Shown here piece by piece: positions 48,127 through 56,937 of a stretch of 64,000 nucleotides of DNA. Within the stretch, counting starts at the first letter, position 1. Each line of letters opens with the position of its first letter. The stretch lies in the NCBI RefSeq assembly GCF_003605635.1, contig NZ_QMDW01000010.1:43440-107439 (forward strand), given 5' to 3'. Below the pieces are notes generated by a model. It ran no database searches. It was given only the letters and a program-made list of their open reading frames with translations, and had not been told where the DNA came from. The stretch comes from Halonotius pteroides (GTDB lineage Archaea; Halobacteriota; Halobacteria; Halobacteriales; Haloferacaceae). The position numbers and the translations under genes are program-made.

Positions 48127-48761
48127 GGCTGACTCTCAGTGAGGCTTGTTTGGAGGGTGGGCAGCGACGTTTCGGTGACGTCGATGAATTCGCCACCGCA
48201 GTCGGTGATCCCGCCGTCGGTCGCAGGTGTATCACCGACGACGACAAGCTCGGCAGCCGCAACGGTGAGCTGGCGGGCCACCGCTTCGAAGGCCCGGGGG
48301 TCGGGTTTACGCCAGCCGCAGTCGACGCTGACAACAATAGCGTCGAAGGCTTCGTCGTCGAGTGCTGATCGGCTGAGCGTTCGGGCCACTAACGTAGGCA
48401 CCGCACAGTTCGACAGCAGCCCGACCGAGCCGGCCTCACCGGCGGCGGCGACGGCCTCAACCGCACCCGCGCGGGTCTCGACAACCGGCTCGAAGGCGTC
48501 GATGACGGCCTGACCGGCGGTGGTGTCCGACACGTCGACCCCACGGCTGGCGAGGGCGGCGGCGACGTGGGCTGGTAGTGGGATCTCGGCTCCTTCCTCG
48601 GCGTCGATATGTGGTTCACGGTAGGCACTCGCCCAGTCGTCAGGGACGCTGATCCCGCGGGCGGCGAGTGCGTCGGCGACGGCCGCCGCTGGCTGGGGTG
48701 TGTCGTCGACAGCGACGAGCGTGCCAAACAGATCGAAGACGAAGGCGGCCGTAGCGGTCAC
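48117..48761 (-). CDS. HAD-superfamily phosphatase of the cobalamin operon
   Basis: 214 aa with a GTG start at 48761. HAD motifs: FVFDLFGTL (nucleophile D), LLSNCAV (motif II Ser), CGWRKPDPRAF (motif III Lys) and VVVGDTPATDGG (motif IV). The cap is a short helical C1 type. It is the first cobalamin gene of the cluster and overlaps cbiB by 10 nt, so a corrinoid substrate is likely. A phosphatase for alpha-ribazole-5'-phosphate or adenosylcobalamin-5'-phosphate is needed in this pathway, and no cobC or cobZ gene is in the cluster. Confidence 0.85.
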   Translation of the reverse strand: MTATAAFVFDLFGTLVAVDDTPQPAAAVADALAARGISVPDDWASAYREPHIDAEEGAEIPLPAHVAAALASRGVDVSDTTAGQAVIDAFEPVVETRAGAVEAVAAAGEAGSVGLLSNCAVPTLVARTLSRSALDDEAFDAIVVSVDCGWRKPDPRAFEAVARQLTVAAAELVVVGDTPATDGGITDCGGEFIDVTETSLPTLQTSLTESQPCR

Positions 48762-48821
48762 GATGAATGGATATGCTACCTGCGGCTTGAAAACATCGGT
48801 GCCAGCCGGGGGTGGCGTGTT

Positions 48822-49430
48822 CTACGCGAGGCGCGCGAAGGCGAGCGTGCCGCTGATGTTTTTGATGTAGATCTCGACCTCGTCGCCTTCCTCCGCGCCG
48901 GGGACGAAGATGGTGTATTTGCCCTTCTCGGCGACGCCGTCGCCCTTGCGGCCGGTGCCGGTGATCTTGACCTCGTAGGTTTCGCCTTCCTCAACATCCG
49001 GGCGGTCGGTACGTTGGGAACTCGACTGCCGTTTGGCGACCGGACGGAACGCTCCACAGGCCTCACAGCGCAGCATCTGGGTGCGGTTTTCGGTGACGAG
49101 TTTCGTATCTGGGAGGCCACACTCCGAGCAGGTGACGTACTCGGCGATGTAGGCGTCGATGGCGGCATCGAAGTCCGCCCCGGAGAACTCGCCGTTGTAG
49201 CGCGCGCGGCCGTCCTCGTACTGGCCGGCGGTACCGAGCTCCTGTTGGATCGAACTGTGGATGTGGTCGGGCTCGCGGTTGAGCGCGTCGCCGACCGTCG
49301 GGAGGTTGGTCAGTCGTGTAAACGCGCCGTCTTTCTGGGCTTCGGCGTCTGGCACGTCCAGCCGTTCGTCTGAGCCCTCGAAATCCGGCAACTCCTCCAT
49401 TGCCCGGTCAAGCGTCGCCTCGTAGTCCAT
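48822..49430 (-). CDS. translation initiation factor aIF2 subunit beta with TRAM domain
   Basis: 202 aa starting at MDYEATLDRAMEELP (49430). The aIF2-beta core (RARYNGEFSGADFDAAIDAYIAEYVTCSECG) has the zinc ribbon C-x2-C ... C-x2-C (CSECGLPDTKL..LRCEACGAF). The last ~60 residues are a TRAM domain (GETYEVKITGTGRKGDGVAEKGKYTIFVPGA), a haloarchaeal fusion. The TRAM module probably adds RNA affinity. Upstream of the cobalamin operon by 60 nt, in the same direction. Confidence 0.93.
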   Translation of the reverse strand: MDYEATLDRAMEELPDFEGSDERLDVPDAEAQKDGAFTRLTNLPTVGDALNREPDHIHSSIQQELGTAGQYEDGRARYNGEFSGADFDAAIDAYIAEYVTCSECGLPDTKLVTENRTQMLRCEACGAFRPVAKRQSSSQRTDRPDVEEGETYEVKITGTGRKGDGVAEKGKYTIFVPGAEEGDEVEIYIKNISGTLAFARLA

Positions 49431-49571
49431 ACGTGTGGTGATGTCGTCGTCGGCTAAATGCGTTGTGAGACAGCGGTACACATTGTACGGAAGCGACGCG
49501 CCTAAGACGACCCCCATAGCCGGCAACAGCTCTCATCGGCGTCGCTGTGAGAGTCAACGGTGTCGGCACCA

Positions 49572-49942
49572 AATCAACCGGAAACTGCGTCTGCCCCAAA
49601 TTGAACTCACTCACACCCTGCGGTCGTTCGCTGCTCAATTCGGGTCGGGACGGAGTTTACACTGCTCACGTTGTTCGTAGGAAAATCCGCCCTCCCCGAA
49701 TTGAACGCCGGAAGACGCGCTCGCTTCGCTTCACGCGACTTCCGAGCCCTCATTCGCTCCGCTCACGAGGACGGGGGACAAGTCGGTCTACAGTCGGTTT
49801 TGAATCAACTGGAAAGGAAGTCCGCCCTCCCCGAATTGAACCCACTCACTCCCTGCGGTCGTTCGCTGCTCAATACGGGTCGGGACGGAGTTTACACTGC
49901 TCACGTTGTTCGCAGGAAAATCCGCCCTCCCCGAATTGAACG
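49572..49942. repeat. long direct repeat derived from the tRNA-Tyr 3' half
   Basis: Copy A (49572-49707) and copy B (49803-49942) share ~135-140 nt, from AATCAACYGGAAA, through a GTCGTTCGCTGCTCAAT segment and GACGGAGTTTACACTGCTC, to CCGCCCTCCCCGAATTGAAC. The last part of copy B is the 3' end of the functional tRNA-Tyr gene. Four versions of the tRNA 3' end occur, starting at 49590 (degenerate), 49686, 49821 and 49921. This looks like serial duplication of an attachment site. Confidence 0.8.
49686..49796 (-). pseudogene. partial, interrupted tRNA-Tyr copy
   Basis: 49686-49707 equals the tRNA-Tyr 3' end and T-arm half. 49772-49796 equals the tRNA from the T-arm through the anticodon (24 of 25 nt identical, GTA anticodon kept). 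The two are separated by ~64 nt that form a hairpin with GGAAG/CTTCC arms. The acceptor 5' strand and D-arm are missing, so it cannot be functional. Confidence 0.7.
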
Positions 49943-49994
49943 GGGGACAAGTCGATCTACAGTCGACTGCTCTACCAGGCTGAGCTAAGGGCGG
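49921..49994 (-). tRNA. tRNA-Tyr (anticodon GTA)
   Basis: 74 nt on the minus strand fold as a cloverleaf: acceptor CCGCCCT/AGGGCGG, D-arm GCTC/GAGC, anticodon stem GTCGA/TCGAC with loop CTGTAGA (GTA), T-arm CCCCG/CGGGG with TTCAATT, discriminator A. The C1-G72 pair is the tyrosine identity element of archaea and eukaryotes. No intron. Its 3' half is repeated downstream. Confidence 0.95.
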
Positions 49995-50111
49995 GCACTC
50001 AATCGTATCCCGGTGGCACAATTAAGGGTTACTGTTCCGACCGCCGCGTCGGCTGCCAGATGTCTGACAGCGTGGGAAGATTGATTACCCTGTATAACAC
50101 ACCTGTTAGGT

Positions 50112-50693
50112 ATGAGTAAGATCACGTTCCGCGCCGACGATGACCTCGTTGGCCGATTGGAGGCCTTCGATGCCTCGAAATCCGAGGTGATGCGGGAGGC
50201 CCTCCGTCGGTATCTCGACGACCCGGAACGTGAGACGGCCGCGCAATCGACGGACACACCCACCCAAACGTCCGACACGGATTCGATCGACGCCCTCATC
50301 GACGAGCGCATCGACCGCCTCGTCGCCGACCGCGTCGACTCCGCGCTGGCGGCCCGCCGCGAACCGACCGCGACCGACACCGACGTATCGGTCAACATCA
50401 CACTTGAAGGGGTCGCCGATGAGGCTGCCGTCGCCGATCAAACCGTCGAGCGTAAGACGCCCGATACTGAGAACGACACACAGCCCAAGCCGGCGGCTGA
50501 CGCGGCTGTCGCCCACAGCTGTGATCAGTGTGGTGAGGACATCGACAGCGACCACGTCTACTGTCCGAACTGCGGCGAAAAAGCCTCTCGACGGCTGTTC
50601 TGTGAGTGCGGCGACGAGCTTCGCTCGGATTGGGCGTTCTGTCCCGGCTGCGGCCGTCGCACCCCAGCGGCCGACGTGTTGGATACCCAATGA
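50112..50693 (+). CDS. cdrL: RHH transcription factor with double zinc ribbon (CdrL)
   Basis: 193 aa. The N-terminal ~40 residues are a ribbon-helix-helix (SKITFRADDDLVGRLEAFDASKSEVMREALRRYL). A long acidic linker follows. The C-terminus is a pair of zinc ribbons (CDQCGEDI..YCPNCGEK and FCECGDEL..FCPGCGRR). It sits directly upstream of cdrS-ftsZ2, the position of CdrL, reported to act on the cdrS-ftsZ2 promoter. A set of repeated octamers in the following intergenic region is a plausible binding site. Confidence 0.85.
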   Translation: MSKITFRADDDLVGRLEAFDASKSEVMREALRRYLDDPERETAAQSTDTPTQTSDTDSIDALIDERIDRLVADRVDSALAARREPTATDTDVSVNITLEGVADEAAVADQTVERKTPDTENDTQPKPAADAAVAHSCDQCGEDIDSDHVYCPNCGEKASRRLFCECGDELRSDWAFCPGCGRRTPAADVLDTQ

Positions 50694-50743
50694 CAGACAG
50701 ACCTCCCGCCCTCACGGTGCTGTGTCTGCCACGATAGGCGGGT

Positions 50744-50868
50744 TGTCTTACACTCGCCGGTATTTTTATATACCCTCAGCATAGTGTTACGAATGCGTAA
50801 GACAACTGTCTTACAGTGTGCCTACCGGTGGCACGCTGTGGGGCTGTCGGCGTCGCCGACTGTCTTAC
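50744..50868. promoter_or_regulatory. cdrS-ftsZ2 promoter with four TGTCTTAC octamers
   Basis: TGTCTTAC occurs at 50744-50751, 50807-50814 and 50861-50868, and inverted as GTAAGACA at 50797-50804. The middle two form a palindrome with a 2-nt centre. A strong TATA element (TTTTTATATA, ~50763-50772) lies between the first and second sites, so the first overlaps the BRE area and the palindrome covers the expected start site. The last is 15 nt before the cdrS ATG. Confidence 0.7.
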
Positions 50869-50882
50869 CGGGGAATGTAACC

Positions 50883-51065
50883 ATGGAGCGTGTGACACTA
50901 CGAATTCCAAAGCAGCAGATCGACGAGGTCGAGGAAATGGTCGAAACCGGCCAGTTCCCAAACCGGAGTGAGGCGATCCGGTCGGCCGTCCGAGAGATGC
51001 TCAACGAGACCGAGAGTACAGAGCCGCGGCAGAACAAAAACGAGCGCAGCTGGGCGAAGGTGTAA
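50883..51065 (+). CDS. cdrS: ribbon-helix-helix regulator CdrS
   Basis: 60 aa from ATG 50883 ([40 protein letters not shown]); the long frame upstream runs through the promoter. It is almost only the RHH DNA-binding fold plus a short basic tail. CdrS is known to control ftsZ2 and division genes in Halobacterium and Haloferax. The ftsZ2 GTG follows after 2 nt, so both are on one transcript. Confidence 0.92.
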   Translation: MERVTLRIPKQQIDEVEEMVETGQFPNRSEAIRSAVREMLNETESTEPRQNKNERSWAKV

Positions 51066-51067
51066 CG

Positions 51068-52249
51068 GTGCAAGATATCGTCCAAGACGCCCTCGATAAC
51101 GCGGAAGCGGAAGACCGTGACATGGACGCCAGCTTCGACGATGACGATGAGTTCGGCGATCCGCGGATCGTCATCGTCGGCGCGGGCGGAGCCGGCAACA
51201 ACACGGTCAACCGACTGTATAACATCGGCGTCGACGGTGCCGAAACCGTCGCTGTCAACACCGACAAACAGCACCTAAAGATGATCGAGGCCGACACGAA
51301 GATCCTTGTCGGTAAATCTCTCACCCAGGGGCTCGGCGCAGGTGGCGACCCCTCGATGGGCGAACGCGCCACCGAAATGGCCCAAGGGACGATCAAGGAG
51401 GTGCTCGGCGATGCCGACCTGGTCTTTGTGACTGCTGGCATGGGTGGTGGCACCGGTACCGGTGCAGCCCCGGTGATCTCGGATATCGCCAAAGAACAGG
51501 GGGCCATCGTCGTCGGTATGGTCTCGACGCCGTTCAACGTCGAACGCGCCCGCACGGTCAAAGCCGAGGAGGGTCTCGAACGCCTCCGTAACACGGCTGA
51601 CTCGATTATCGTGCTGGACAACAACCGGCTGCTCGACTACGTCCCGAACCTCCCGATCGGCAAGGCGTTTTCGGTGATGGATCAGATCATCGCCGAAACG
51701 GTCAAAGGGATCTCCGAGACGATTACCCAGCCATCCCTGATCAACCTCGACTACGCGGATATGTCGACGATCATGAATCAGGGCGGCGTCGCTGTCATGC
51801 TGGTCGGCGAAACCCAGGACAAAAACAAGACCCAAGAGGTGGTTAGCGACGCGATGAACCATCCACTGCTGGATGTGGACTACCGCGGCGCGAGCGGCGG
51901 GCTCGTCCACATCACCGGCGGCCCCGACCTCACGCTGAAGGAGGCCGAGGGAATCGCCAACAACATCACCGAACGGCTTGAGGCGAGTGCAAACGTGATC
52001 TGGGGGGCCCGGATTCAAGACGAGTACAAGGGCAAAGTCCGCGTCATGGCGATCATGACCGGCGTCCAGAGCGCGCAGGTGCTCGGCTCCACAACCCAAA
52101 AACAGGCCGATCAGTCACGCGCCAGCATCGAAGGCGAGCCCGCCGAGTTCGACGCCAGCACGAACGTCGGTTCCGACACCGCAGCCTGGGAGTCCGACGG
52201 CGGCAAACAAGAGGTCGAACAGAACAACGGTCTCGACGTCATCCGCTGA
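51068..52249 (+). CDS. ftsZ2: cell division GTPase FtsZ2
   Basis: 393 aa with a GTG start. The tubulin-fold signature [10 protein letters not shown] and the N-terminal [34 protein letters not shown] are intact; the T7 synergy loop is [15 protein letters not shown]. The sequence [21 protein letters not shown] and the link to cdrS mark it as FtsZ2 rather than FtsZ1. The last ~45 residues are an acidic, variable tail. FtsZ2 drives constriction of the division ring in haloarchaea. Confidence 0.94.
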   Translation: MQDIVQDALDNAEAEDRDMDASFDDDDEFGDPRIVIVGAGGAGNNTVNRLYNIGVDGAETVAVNTDKQHLKMIEADTKILVGKSLTQGLGAGGDPSMGERATEMAQGTIKEVLGDADLVFVTAGMGGGTGTGAAPVISDIAKEQGAIVVGMVSTPFNVERARTVKAEEGLERLRNTADSIIVLDNNRLLDYVPNLPIGKAFSVMDQIIAETVKGISETITQPSLINLDYADMSTIMNQGGVAVMLVGETQDKNKTQEVVSDAMNHPLLDVDYRGASGGLVHITGGPDLTLKEAEGIANNITERLEASANVIWGARIQDEYKGKVRVMAIMTGVQSAQVLGSTTQKQADQSRASIEGEPAEFDASTNVGSDTAAWESDGGKQEVEQNNGLDVIR

Positions 52250-52288
52250 CGCGGCGCTGTTTTTGTTTCGCTGTTTTAGCCGGTCCCC

Positions 52289-53260
52289 TCAGACGGCCTG
52301 TATCGACTCCAGCAGCCGGCACTTTCGACAGACATCGCTGCTTGTCGTTGAGCCGCACTGCTCGCACCCGCCGAGGTCGCTGGTATCGTCGCTCTCGCCA
52401 CCGTAGCGGTCGGCAGCTAACTCTGCGAGCTCCTCGTAACCGGCCATGATCGAGTGCCGTGTCCCGGGATGGTTCTCTTCGAGGTTCCACAACAGCTTCT
52501 GAATTTCCCCGCGGTAGGCCTCGCTGGCGTGAGGGCACTCCGTGATGTGGGCGGGCAACTCCATGAGTTGGGCGTAGAGAGCAACCTCCTTTTCGGGGAT
52601 ATCCCGGAGAGGCTTGGCACGCGGAATAAAATCGTCCTGCTCGGCGCGCTCCTCGAAGTCGCCGATACTCGCATCAAAGTGTTTGGCGATCTGTTTGACA
52701 TCGCCCTCGAAAATGTTCATCAAGGCGGTCTGGGCCTCGTCGTCGAGATTGTGCCCGGTCAGCAGCTTATCGGCATTGTACTTGTCGGCGTACCCCTCTA
52801 AGAGGTCACGCCGAAACACGCCGCAGTAGGCGCAGGGGGCCATGTTTTCTGGATTTTCCTCAACAACATCGTCCATCCGAACCCCGAACTCCTCCTCGTA
52901 GCTAACGAGTTCGTGACGCATCTCTAACTCGGCGGCGAGTTCGATACAGGCGTCGACGCTCTCGTCGCGATAGCCCTCGATCCCTTCGTGGATCGTCAGC
53001 GCGAGCATCTCGATGCGGCGGTCTTGCCCAAAGGTTTCGTCTAAAATGTGGGTGAGGACGACGCTGTCTTTGCCACCGGAGAGGCCGATAACCCACGTTT
53101 CGGGGCTCTCAGGCGTCGCTTTCGGATCAAGCAGCGTATCCGCCCGAATCCGGCGTCGGACGCGTTTCTCGACCGACCGGCAGAAATGTGTCTCACAGAG
53201 ATGGCTGCCGGAGTGCGCCGCCTGCATGACGGCATCACGGCCGCATTTGTCGCACTCCAT
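52289..53260 (-). CDS. ncsA: tRNA 2-thiolation protein NcsA (TIGR00269 family)
   Basis: 323 aa starting at MECDKCGRDAVMQAAHSGSHLC (53260). The PP-loop ATPase motif is IGLSGGKDSVVL. Zinc-binding cysteines are at the N-terminus (CDKCG..HLCETHFC) and C-terminus (CEQCGSTTSSDVCRKC), and a central CAYCG plus a later ECPH match the Ncs6/TtuA type. It thiolates U34 of Lys/Glu/Gln tRNAs using the ubiquitin-like SAMP2 protein. Convergent with ftsZ2, a gene order I recall from Haloferax. Confidence 0.93.
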   Translation of the reverse strand: MECDKCGRDAVMQAAHSGSHLCETHFCRSVEKRVRRRIRADTLLDPKATPESPETWVIGLSGGKDSVVLTHILDETFGQDRRIEMLALTIHEGIEGYRDESVDACIELAAELEMRHELVSYEEEFGVRMDDVVEENPENMAPCAYCGVFRRDLLEGYADKYNADKLLTGHNLDDEAQTALMNIFEGDVKQIAKHFDASIGDFEERAEQDDFIPRAKPLRDIPEKEVALYAQLMELPAHITECPHASEAYRGEIQKLLWNLEENHPGTRHSIMAGYEELAELAADRYGGESDDTSDLGGCEQCGSTTSSDVCRKCRLLESIQAV

Positions 53261-53447
53261 TACCGGCCCGTTGCCGGCCGGCTGGAATACCCGTTTCGCT
53301 CTTCGAAGCGAGTGGCCACATTCGTCGGTACCGAGACAGCGTGTCACACGACACCCGATCGGGTTGCTGTACACAGCAGTTCACCCCGCAACAACCCGAC
53401 CCCACGCCGCCGAAACCGGTTTGTGTCCCGCAGTCCCAGAGTCAGTA

Positions 53448-54110
53448 ATGACAGCTGAGGTCACACTCGACCGCGACGCCGCCATCGACCGCGTCGTCGA
53501 ACTGATCGAAACGGTCGATTCAGAGCCGATGCCGGTGCCAGTCCGGGAGATCTGGGTCTATGGTGATGTTGCTCTCGGCCTTGATCCGATCGATCGGCTC
53601 GATATCTATCTCACGAAGGACATTTTACTGCGTGGCGACAGCGACGCCGCCGCGGAGTATTACCAATCCCACGGCGTCAAAGGCGTCGGCCAGAGCGTCG
53701 ACGCCGAGTGGGCCGACGAGTTCCCGGAATACATCCGTGCCAACGACAACAGCCACGCTGCCCCCGAGAAGTGTTTGGCCGCCCACCTGCTCGGTGACGA
53801 CGAGCCAATCCATCTGGAGGTCTGTAATGCGAGTTTTGACGAAAACGTTACCCAGCGGCTGCGTGGCGCACTTGATCGTGAGTCCTACGAACAGATCCTT
53901 GATCCCCGTGGCGTCTGTCTGTGGGTTGACGGCCAGTGGGACGACGACCTCCTCGGCAAACTTCGTGGCGGCGAACTTCCGTTTCCGACGTTGTCTGGCG
54001 CGCTGGAACAGCTAGGTGTCGACGCCGATACCGCAGATACGGCTGCTGACACTGTCAGCCGCTACCGCACCGAACAAACGGGTGCGAGCGTGCGCGGTGA
54101 CGTGATCTGA
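53448..54110 (+). CDS. conserved haloarchaeal protein (DUF7095-like)
   Basis: 220 aa from ATG 53448. Not a recognised enzyme. A strand-loop IWVYGDVALGLDPIDRLDIYLTKDILL superficially recalls a nucleotidyltransferase GS..G..SDID but lacks the Ser and the Asp pair. The C-terminal GELPFPTLSGALEQLGVDADTADTAADTVSRYR is helical. It is next to ncsA and the family name is from memory. Cytoplasmic. Confidence 0.7.
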   Translation: MTAEVTLDRDAAIDRVVELIETVDSEPMPVPVREIWVYGDVALGLDPIDRLDIYLTKDILLRGDSDAAAEYYQSHGVKGVGQSVDAEWADEFPEYIRANDNSHAAPEKCLAAHLLGDDEPIHLEVCNASFDENVTQRLRGALDRESYEQILDPRGVCLWVDGQWDDDLLGKLRGGELPFPTLSGALEQLGVDADTADTAADTVSRYRTEQTGASVRGDVI

Positions 54111-54113
54111 TCC

Positions 54114-54920
54114 TCAGTCGGCGTCGCTATCGACCTGTCCGACAGTCACGGTAAACGGCACCGTCTCCACGCGCTCGTATGACTCCTCTTGCATCTGTCC
54201 GATGACCTCTCGGCCCATCTCACGCCACGCTCGCCGCAGCGTATCATACCTCTCCCCGTCGACGCCGCGGCGGAGTTCGGTCTCGTGGTCGGCCAATCCC
54301 TCGCCGCTGGCTTTCCGTTTCGCGCTTCGTAGCGCGTCTTCGCTGTACGGTGGCTCTGTTCGCTTTTCGTGGTCGTACTGTCGGGTCGAGAGCGGTTCGA
54401 TGCCGACCTCACCAAACAGTGTTTTGACCTGTTCGCCGAGGGCGACATCGGTGCTGATACCGCGGAGGTAGGCCTCTCGAACCCGTGATTCGAGGGCAAC
54501 CTCGCTGTCGACGGTCGAATCGACGTTGACGGCGGCGTTGTTCGGCTCGATCGCAGCGACCAGATCGGTCGAGACGCGGGCGAACTCCCTGAGGGCGGCG
54601 GCTGGCTCAGGAAGATTGATCAGCAGAGCCTGACAGACAACGAGGTCGACGCTGTCGTCGGCAACCGGCAACCGGAGCGCGTCGCCAGCGACGCAGGGAA
54701 CGTGATCGCCGGCAACGTCAAGCAGCCGCCGGTCGGCGTCGACGCCGACAACGTCCGCGTCAGACTCGCTTGCCAGCACGCGCGTGAGTTCGCCGGTGCC
54801 GCAGCCGAGATCAAGGATTCGCTCGCGGTTCGAGAGATCGAGATCGGCGAGAGCGTCTCGGGAGTCGGCCCACATCCCCTCGCGCGTCCGGCTGAGATAG
54901 TCGGCTGAAAACCGGCGCAC
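54114..54920 (-). CDS. class I SAM-dependent methyltransferase
   Basis: 268 aa. Motif I ILDLGCGTGELTRVLA, motif II VVGVDADRRLLDVA and motif IV-like VDLVVCQALLINLPEP define a class I Rossmann methyltransferase. The C-terminal ~100 residues (YDHEKRTEPPYSEDALRSAKRKAS onwards) are helical and give no substrate clue. It overlaps neither neighbour but is 3 nt downstream of the endonuclease IV gene, so it is likely co-transcribed. Confidence 0.85.
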   Translation of the reverse strand: MRRFSADYLSRTREGMWADSRDALADLDLSNRERILDLGCGTGELTRVLASESDADVVGVDADRRLLDVAGDHVPCVAGDALRLPVADDSVDLVVCQALLINLPEPAAALREFARVSTDLVAAIEPNNAAVNVDSTVDSEVALESRVREAYLRGISTDVALGEQVKTLFGEVGIEPLSTRQYDHEKRTEPPYSEDALRSAKRKASGEGLADHETELRRGVDGERYDTLRRAWREMGREVIGQMQEESYERVETVPFTVTVGQVDSDAD

Positions 54921-54923
54921 GGC

Positions 54924-55790
54924 TCAGTTGCGGAGTTCGTTGACGCGCTCGATGTTCCACGCGAAGCCCTTGCCGTTCTCGGTCGGTGTTTCGAGAGCGA
55001 ATGGCAGCTCGCGGAGATCAGGGTGGTTGACGATAGCGGCGATGCCGTCCGCACCGATGTAACCCTCACCGATCAGTGCGTGTTCGTCCTTGTGGGTGCC
55101 CACGTCGTGTTTCGAGTCGTTGAGGTGGAGGTATTCGAGGTGGTCGAGGCCGACGATGTTGTCGAACCGTTGGACGGTCTCGTCGACGGCTTCCGGCGTC
55201 GTGAGGTCGTTGCCGGCGACGAGCGTGTGGGCCGTGTCGATACAGATCCCGATGTCGGTGTCGGTGCGGTCGATAATCCCGGCGAGATGGTCGAACTCGC
55301 CGCCGAGTTTGGTGCCGCTGCCGGCGTCGCTCTCGATGAGGATCTGGACGCCGTCGGGTACGTCGAGGTCGTCGATGACGCTTGCGGCGTTGTCAAGACC
55401 GCCTTCGACGCCTGCGCCGGTGTGAGCCCCGAGATGGGCGTTGACGTACGGGATGCCCAACTTGGCGGCCGCGTCGAGTTCGGCCTGCATGCTGTCGAGA
55501 GATTTCTGCCGGAGGTCGTCTTTCGGCGTACAGAGATTGACAAGATAGGCGGCGTGGATCACCCACGGGCCGTCAAGACGCTCGTCGGTGAGCTCACGGA
55601 AGCCCGCGGCAGCCTCGTCGCTGATCTCGGGTTGTTGCCAGACCTGCGGTGAGGTGGTGAAGATCTGTCCGCAGTTGCCGCCGAAGTTGCGCTGGCGGTC
55701 GACAGCGTTGCGAACATCGTCGTACTCGGGGGTTTCGGTGTCAGAGGAAACACGGGATCCGGAGATCGAAACGTGTGCGCCGACGTGCAT
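54924..55790 (-). CDS. nfo: endonuclease IV (AP endonuclease)
   Basis: 288 aa TIM-barrel, three-zinc enzyme that cuts 5' of abasic sites in base excision repair. [11 protein letters not shown] fixes the start at 55790. Metal ligands are in [60 protein letters not shown] and FALETPTE. The ~200-nt spacer upstream separates it from the divergent Rio2 gene. Confidence 0.95.
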   Translation of the reverse strand: MHVGAHVSISGSRVSSDTETPEYDDVRNAVDRQRNFGGNCGQIFTTSPQVWQQPEISDEAAAGFRELTDERLDGPWVIHAAYLVNLCTPKDDLRQKSLDSMQAELDAAAKLGIPYVNAHLGAHTGAGVEGGLDNAASVIDDLDVPDGVQILIESDAGSGTKLGGEFDHLAGIIDRTDTDIGICIDTAHTLVAGNDLTTPEAVDETVQRFDNIVGLDHLEYLHLNDSKHDVGTHKDEHALIGEGYIGADGIAAIVNHPDLRELPFALETPTENGKGFAWNIERVNELRN

Positions 55791-55992
55791 ACGGTGGATT
55801 TGGGTCAGCCCCTTCAAAGCGGCTTCGGTGGGATCGTGACGGCTGTTCCTTCCGCACCCGCAACTGTGGTTCTGATGTGTGCTCCAGCCACCGGCGGCGG
55901 CCGATTCAGCGATTTGATATCGCCATATAAAGTTTATCGCTATCGCTCCGTGGACTCGTCGGGCTTTTAGGCCGTGCGAGCGACCGTTTGCT

Positions 55993-56904
55993 ATGGTCGA
56001 CAACATCGCGTCCTTCTTCCGCGAGCTTGAGCCCGCGGACTTCTATCTGCTGTCGGGGATCGAACAGGGGATGCGCTTCTCCGAGTGGGTACAACGCGAG
56101 GAGATCCCGAAATACGCGGAGTTGACCGCCGAGGAGGTCGACTACCGGATTGATCGCTGTATGCGCCACGAGCTGATCGAGCGCAAGACGATCCAGTATG
56201 AGGGCTACCAACTCACCTTCGAGGGGTATGACGCCCTCGCGCTTCGTACCTTCGCCGAACGGGATACATTTGCGGGCATCGGCGCGCCGCTGGGCGTCGG
56301 CAAGGAAAGCGATGTCTATGAGGTGCAGTCGTTTCGGCCAATGGCGCTGAAGTATCACCGTGAGGGCTATACGAATTTCCGGGAAGTCCAACGCGAACGC
56401 GAGTACACCGCCGACCGCGACCACGTGTCGTGGCTCTACACCGCCCGCCAGGCCGCCGAACGAGAGTTCGAGACGCTCGAAGGGCTGTATCCCGACGTGT
56501 CGGTGCCGCGGCCGGTCGATCAAAACCGGCATGCGATCGTCATGGAGAAACTCACCGGCGCGGAGCTCTCACATGCCAAACTGGAATCTGCGCAGGTCGT
56601 TGGTGTGTTGGATCTCATTCTGCGCGAGGCCGCGGCGGCCTTTGAGGCAGGGTACGTCCACGCGGATCTCAGCGAGTACAACATCTTCGTCGACGACGAC
56701 GGGATCACGATCTTTGATTGGCCGCAGGCCGTTGGAACCGACCACGAGAACGCCCGCGAGTTGCTGGCGCGGGACGTCGAGAACGTCTACGACTACTTCT
56801 GTCGGAAGTATCCGAACGAAACGCCGGAAGCCGTCGATCTGGACGCGCTGGCGGCCGATCTTGTGCGCGACGAGTTTGACTCTATTTCGGCGTATACAGA
56901 GTGA
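55993..56904 (+). CDS. rio2: RIO-type serine/threonine kinase Rio2
   Basis: 303 aa. The N-terminal ~85 residues form the winged helix of Rio2 ([32 protein letters not shown]). The kinase part has the flexible P-loop [13 protein letters not shown], the lysine in [10 protein letters not shown], and the catalytic loop [27 protein letters not shown]. Rio2 acts in late 40S/30S subunit maturation. AT-rich DNA begins just after its stop. Confidence 0.95.
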   Translation: MVDNIASFFRELEPADFYLLSGIEQGMRFSEWVQREEIPKYAELTAEEVDYRIDRCMRHELIERKTIQYEGYQLTFEGYDALALRTFAERDTFAGIGAPLGVGKESDVYEVQSFRPMALKYHREGYTNFREVQREREYTADRDHVSWLYTARQAAEREFETLEGLYPDVSVPRPVDQNRHAIVMEKLTGAELSHAKLESAQVVGVLDLILREAAAAFEAGYVHADLSEYNIFVDDDGITIFDWPQAVGTDHENARELLARDVENVYDYFCRKYPNETPEAVDLDALAADLVRDEFDSISAYTE

Positions 56905-56937
56905 TAAACTGCTGAGCGCGATATAAAACAGCTACAA

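Noticed and set aside
49572..49942. Possible CRISPR array near tRNA-Tyr
   Set aside because: The repeats are tRNA-derived, unequal in spacing and only a few copies; no cas genes are near.
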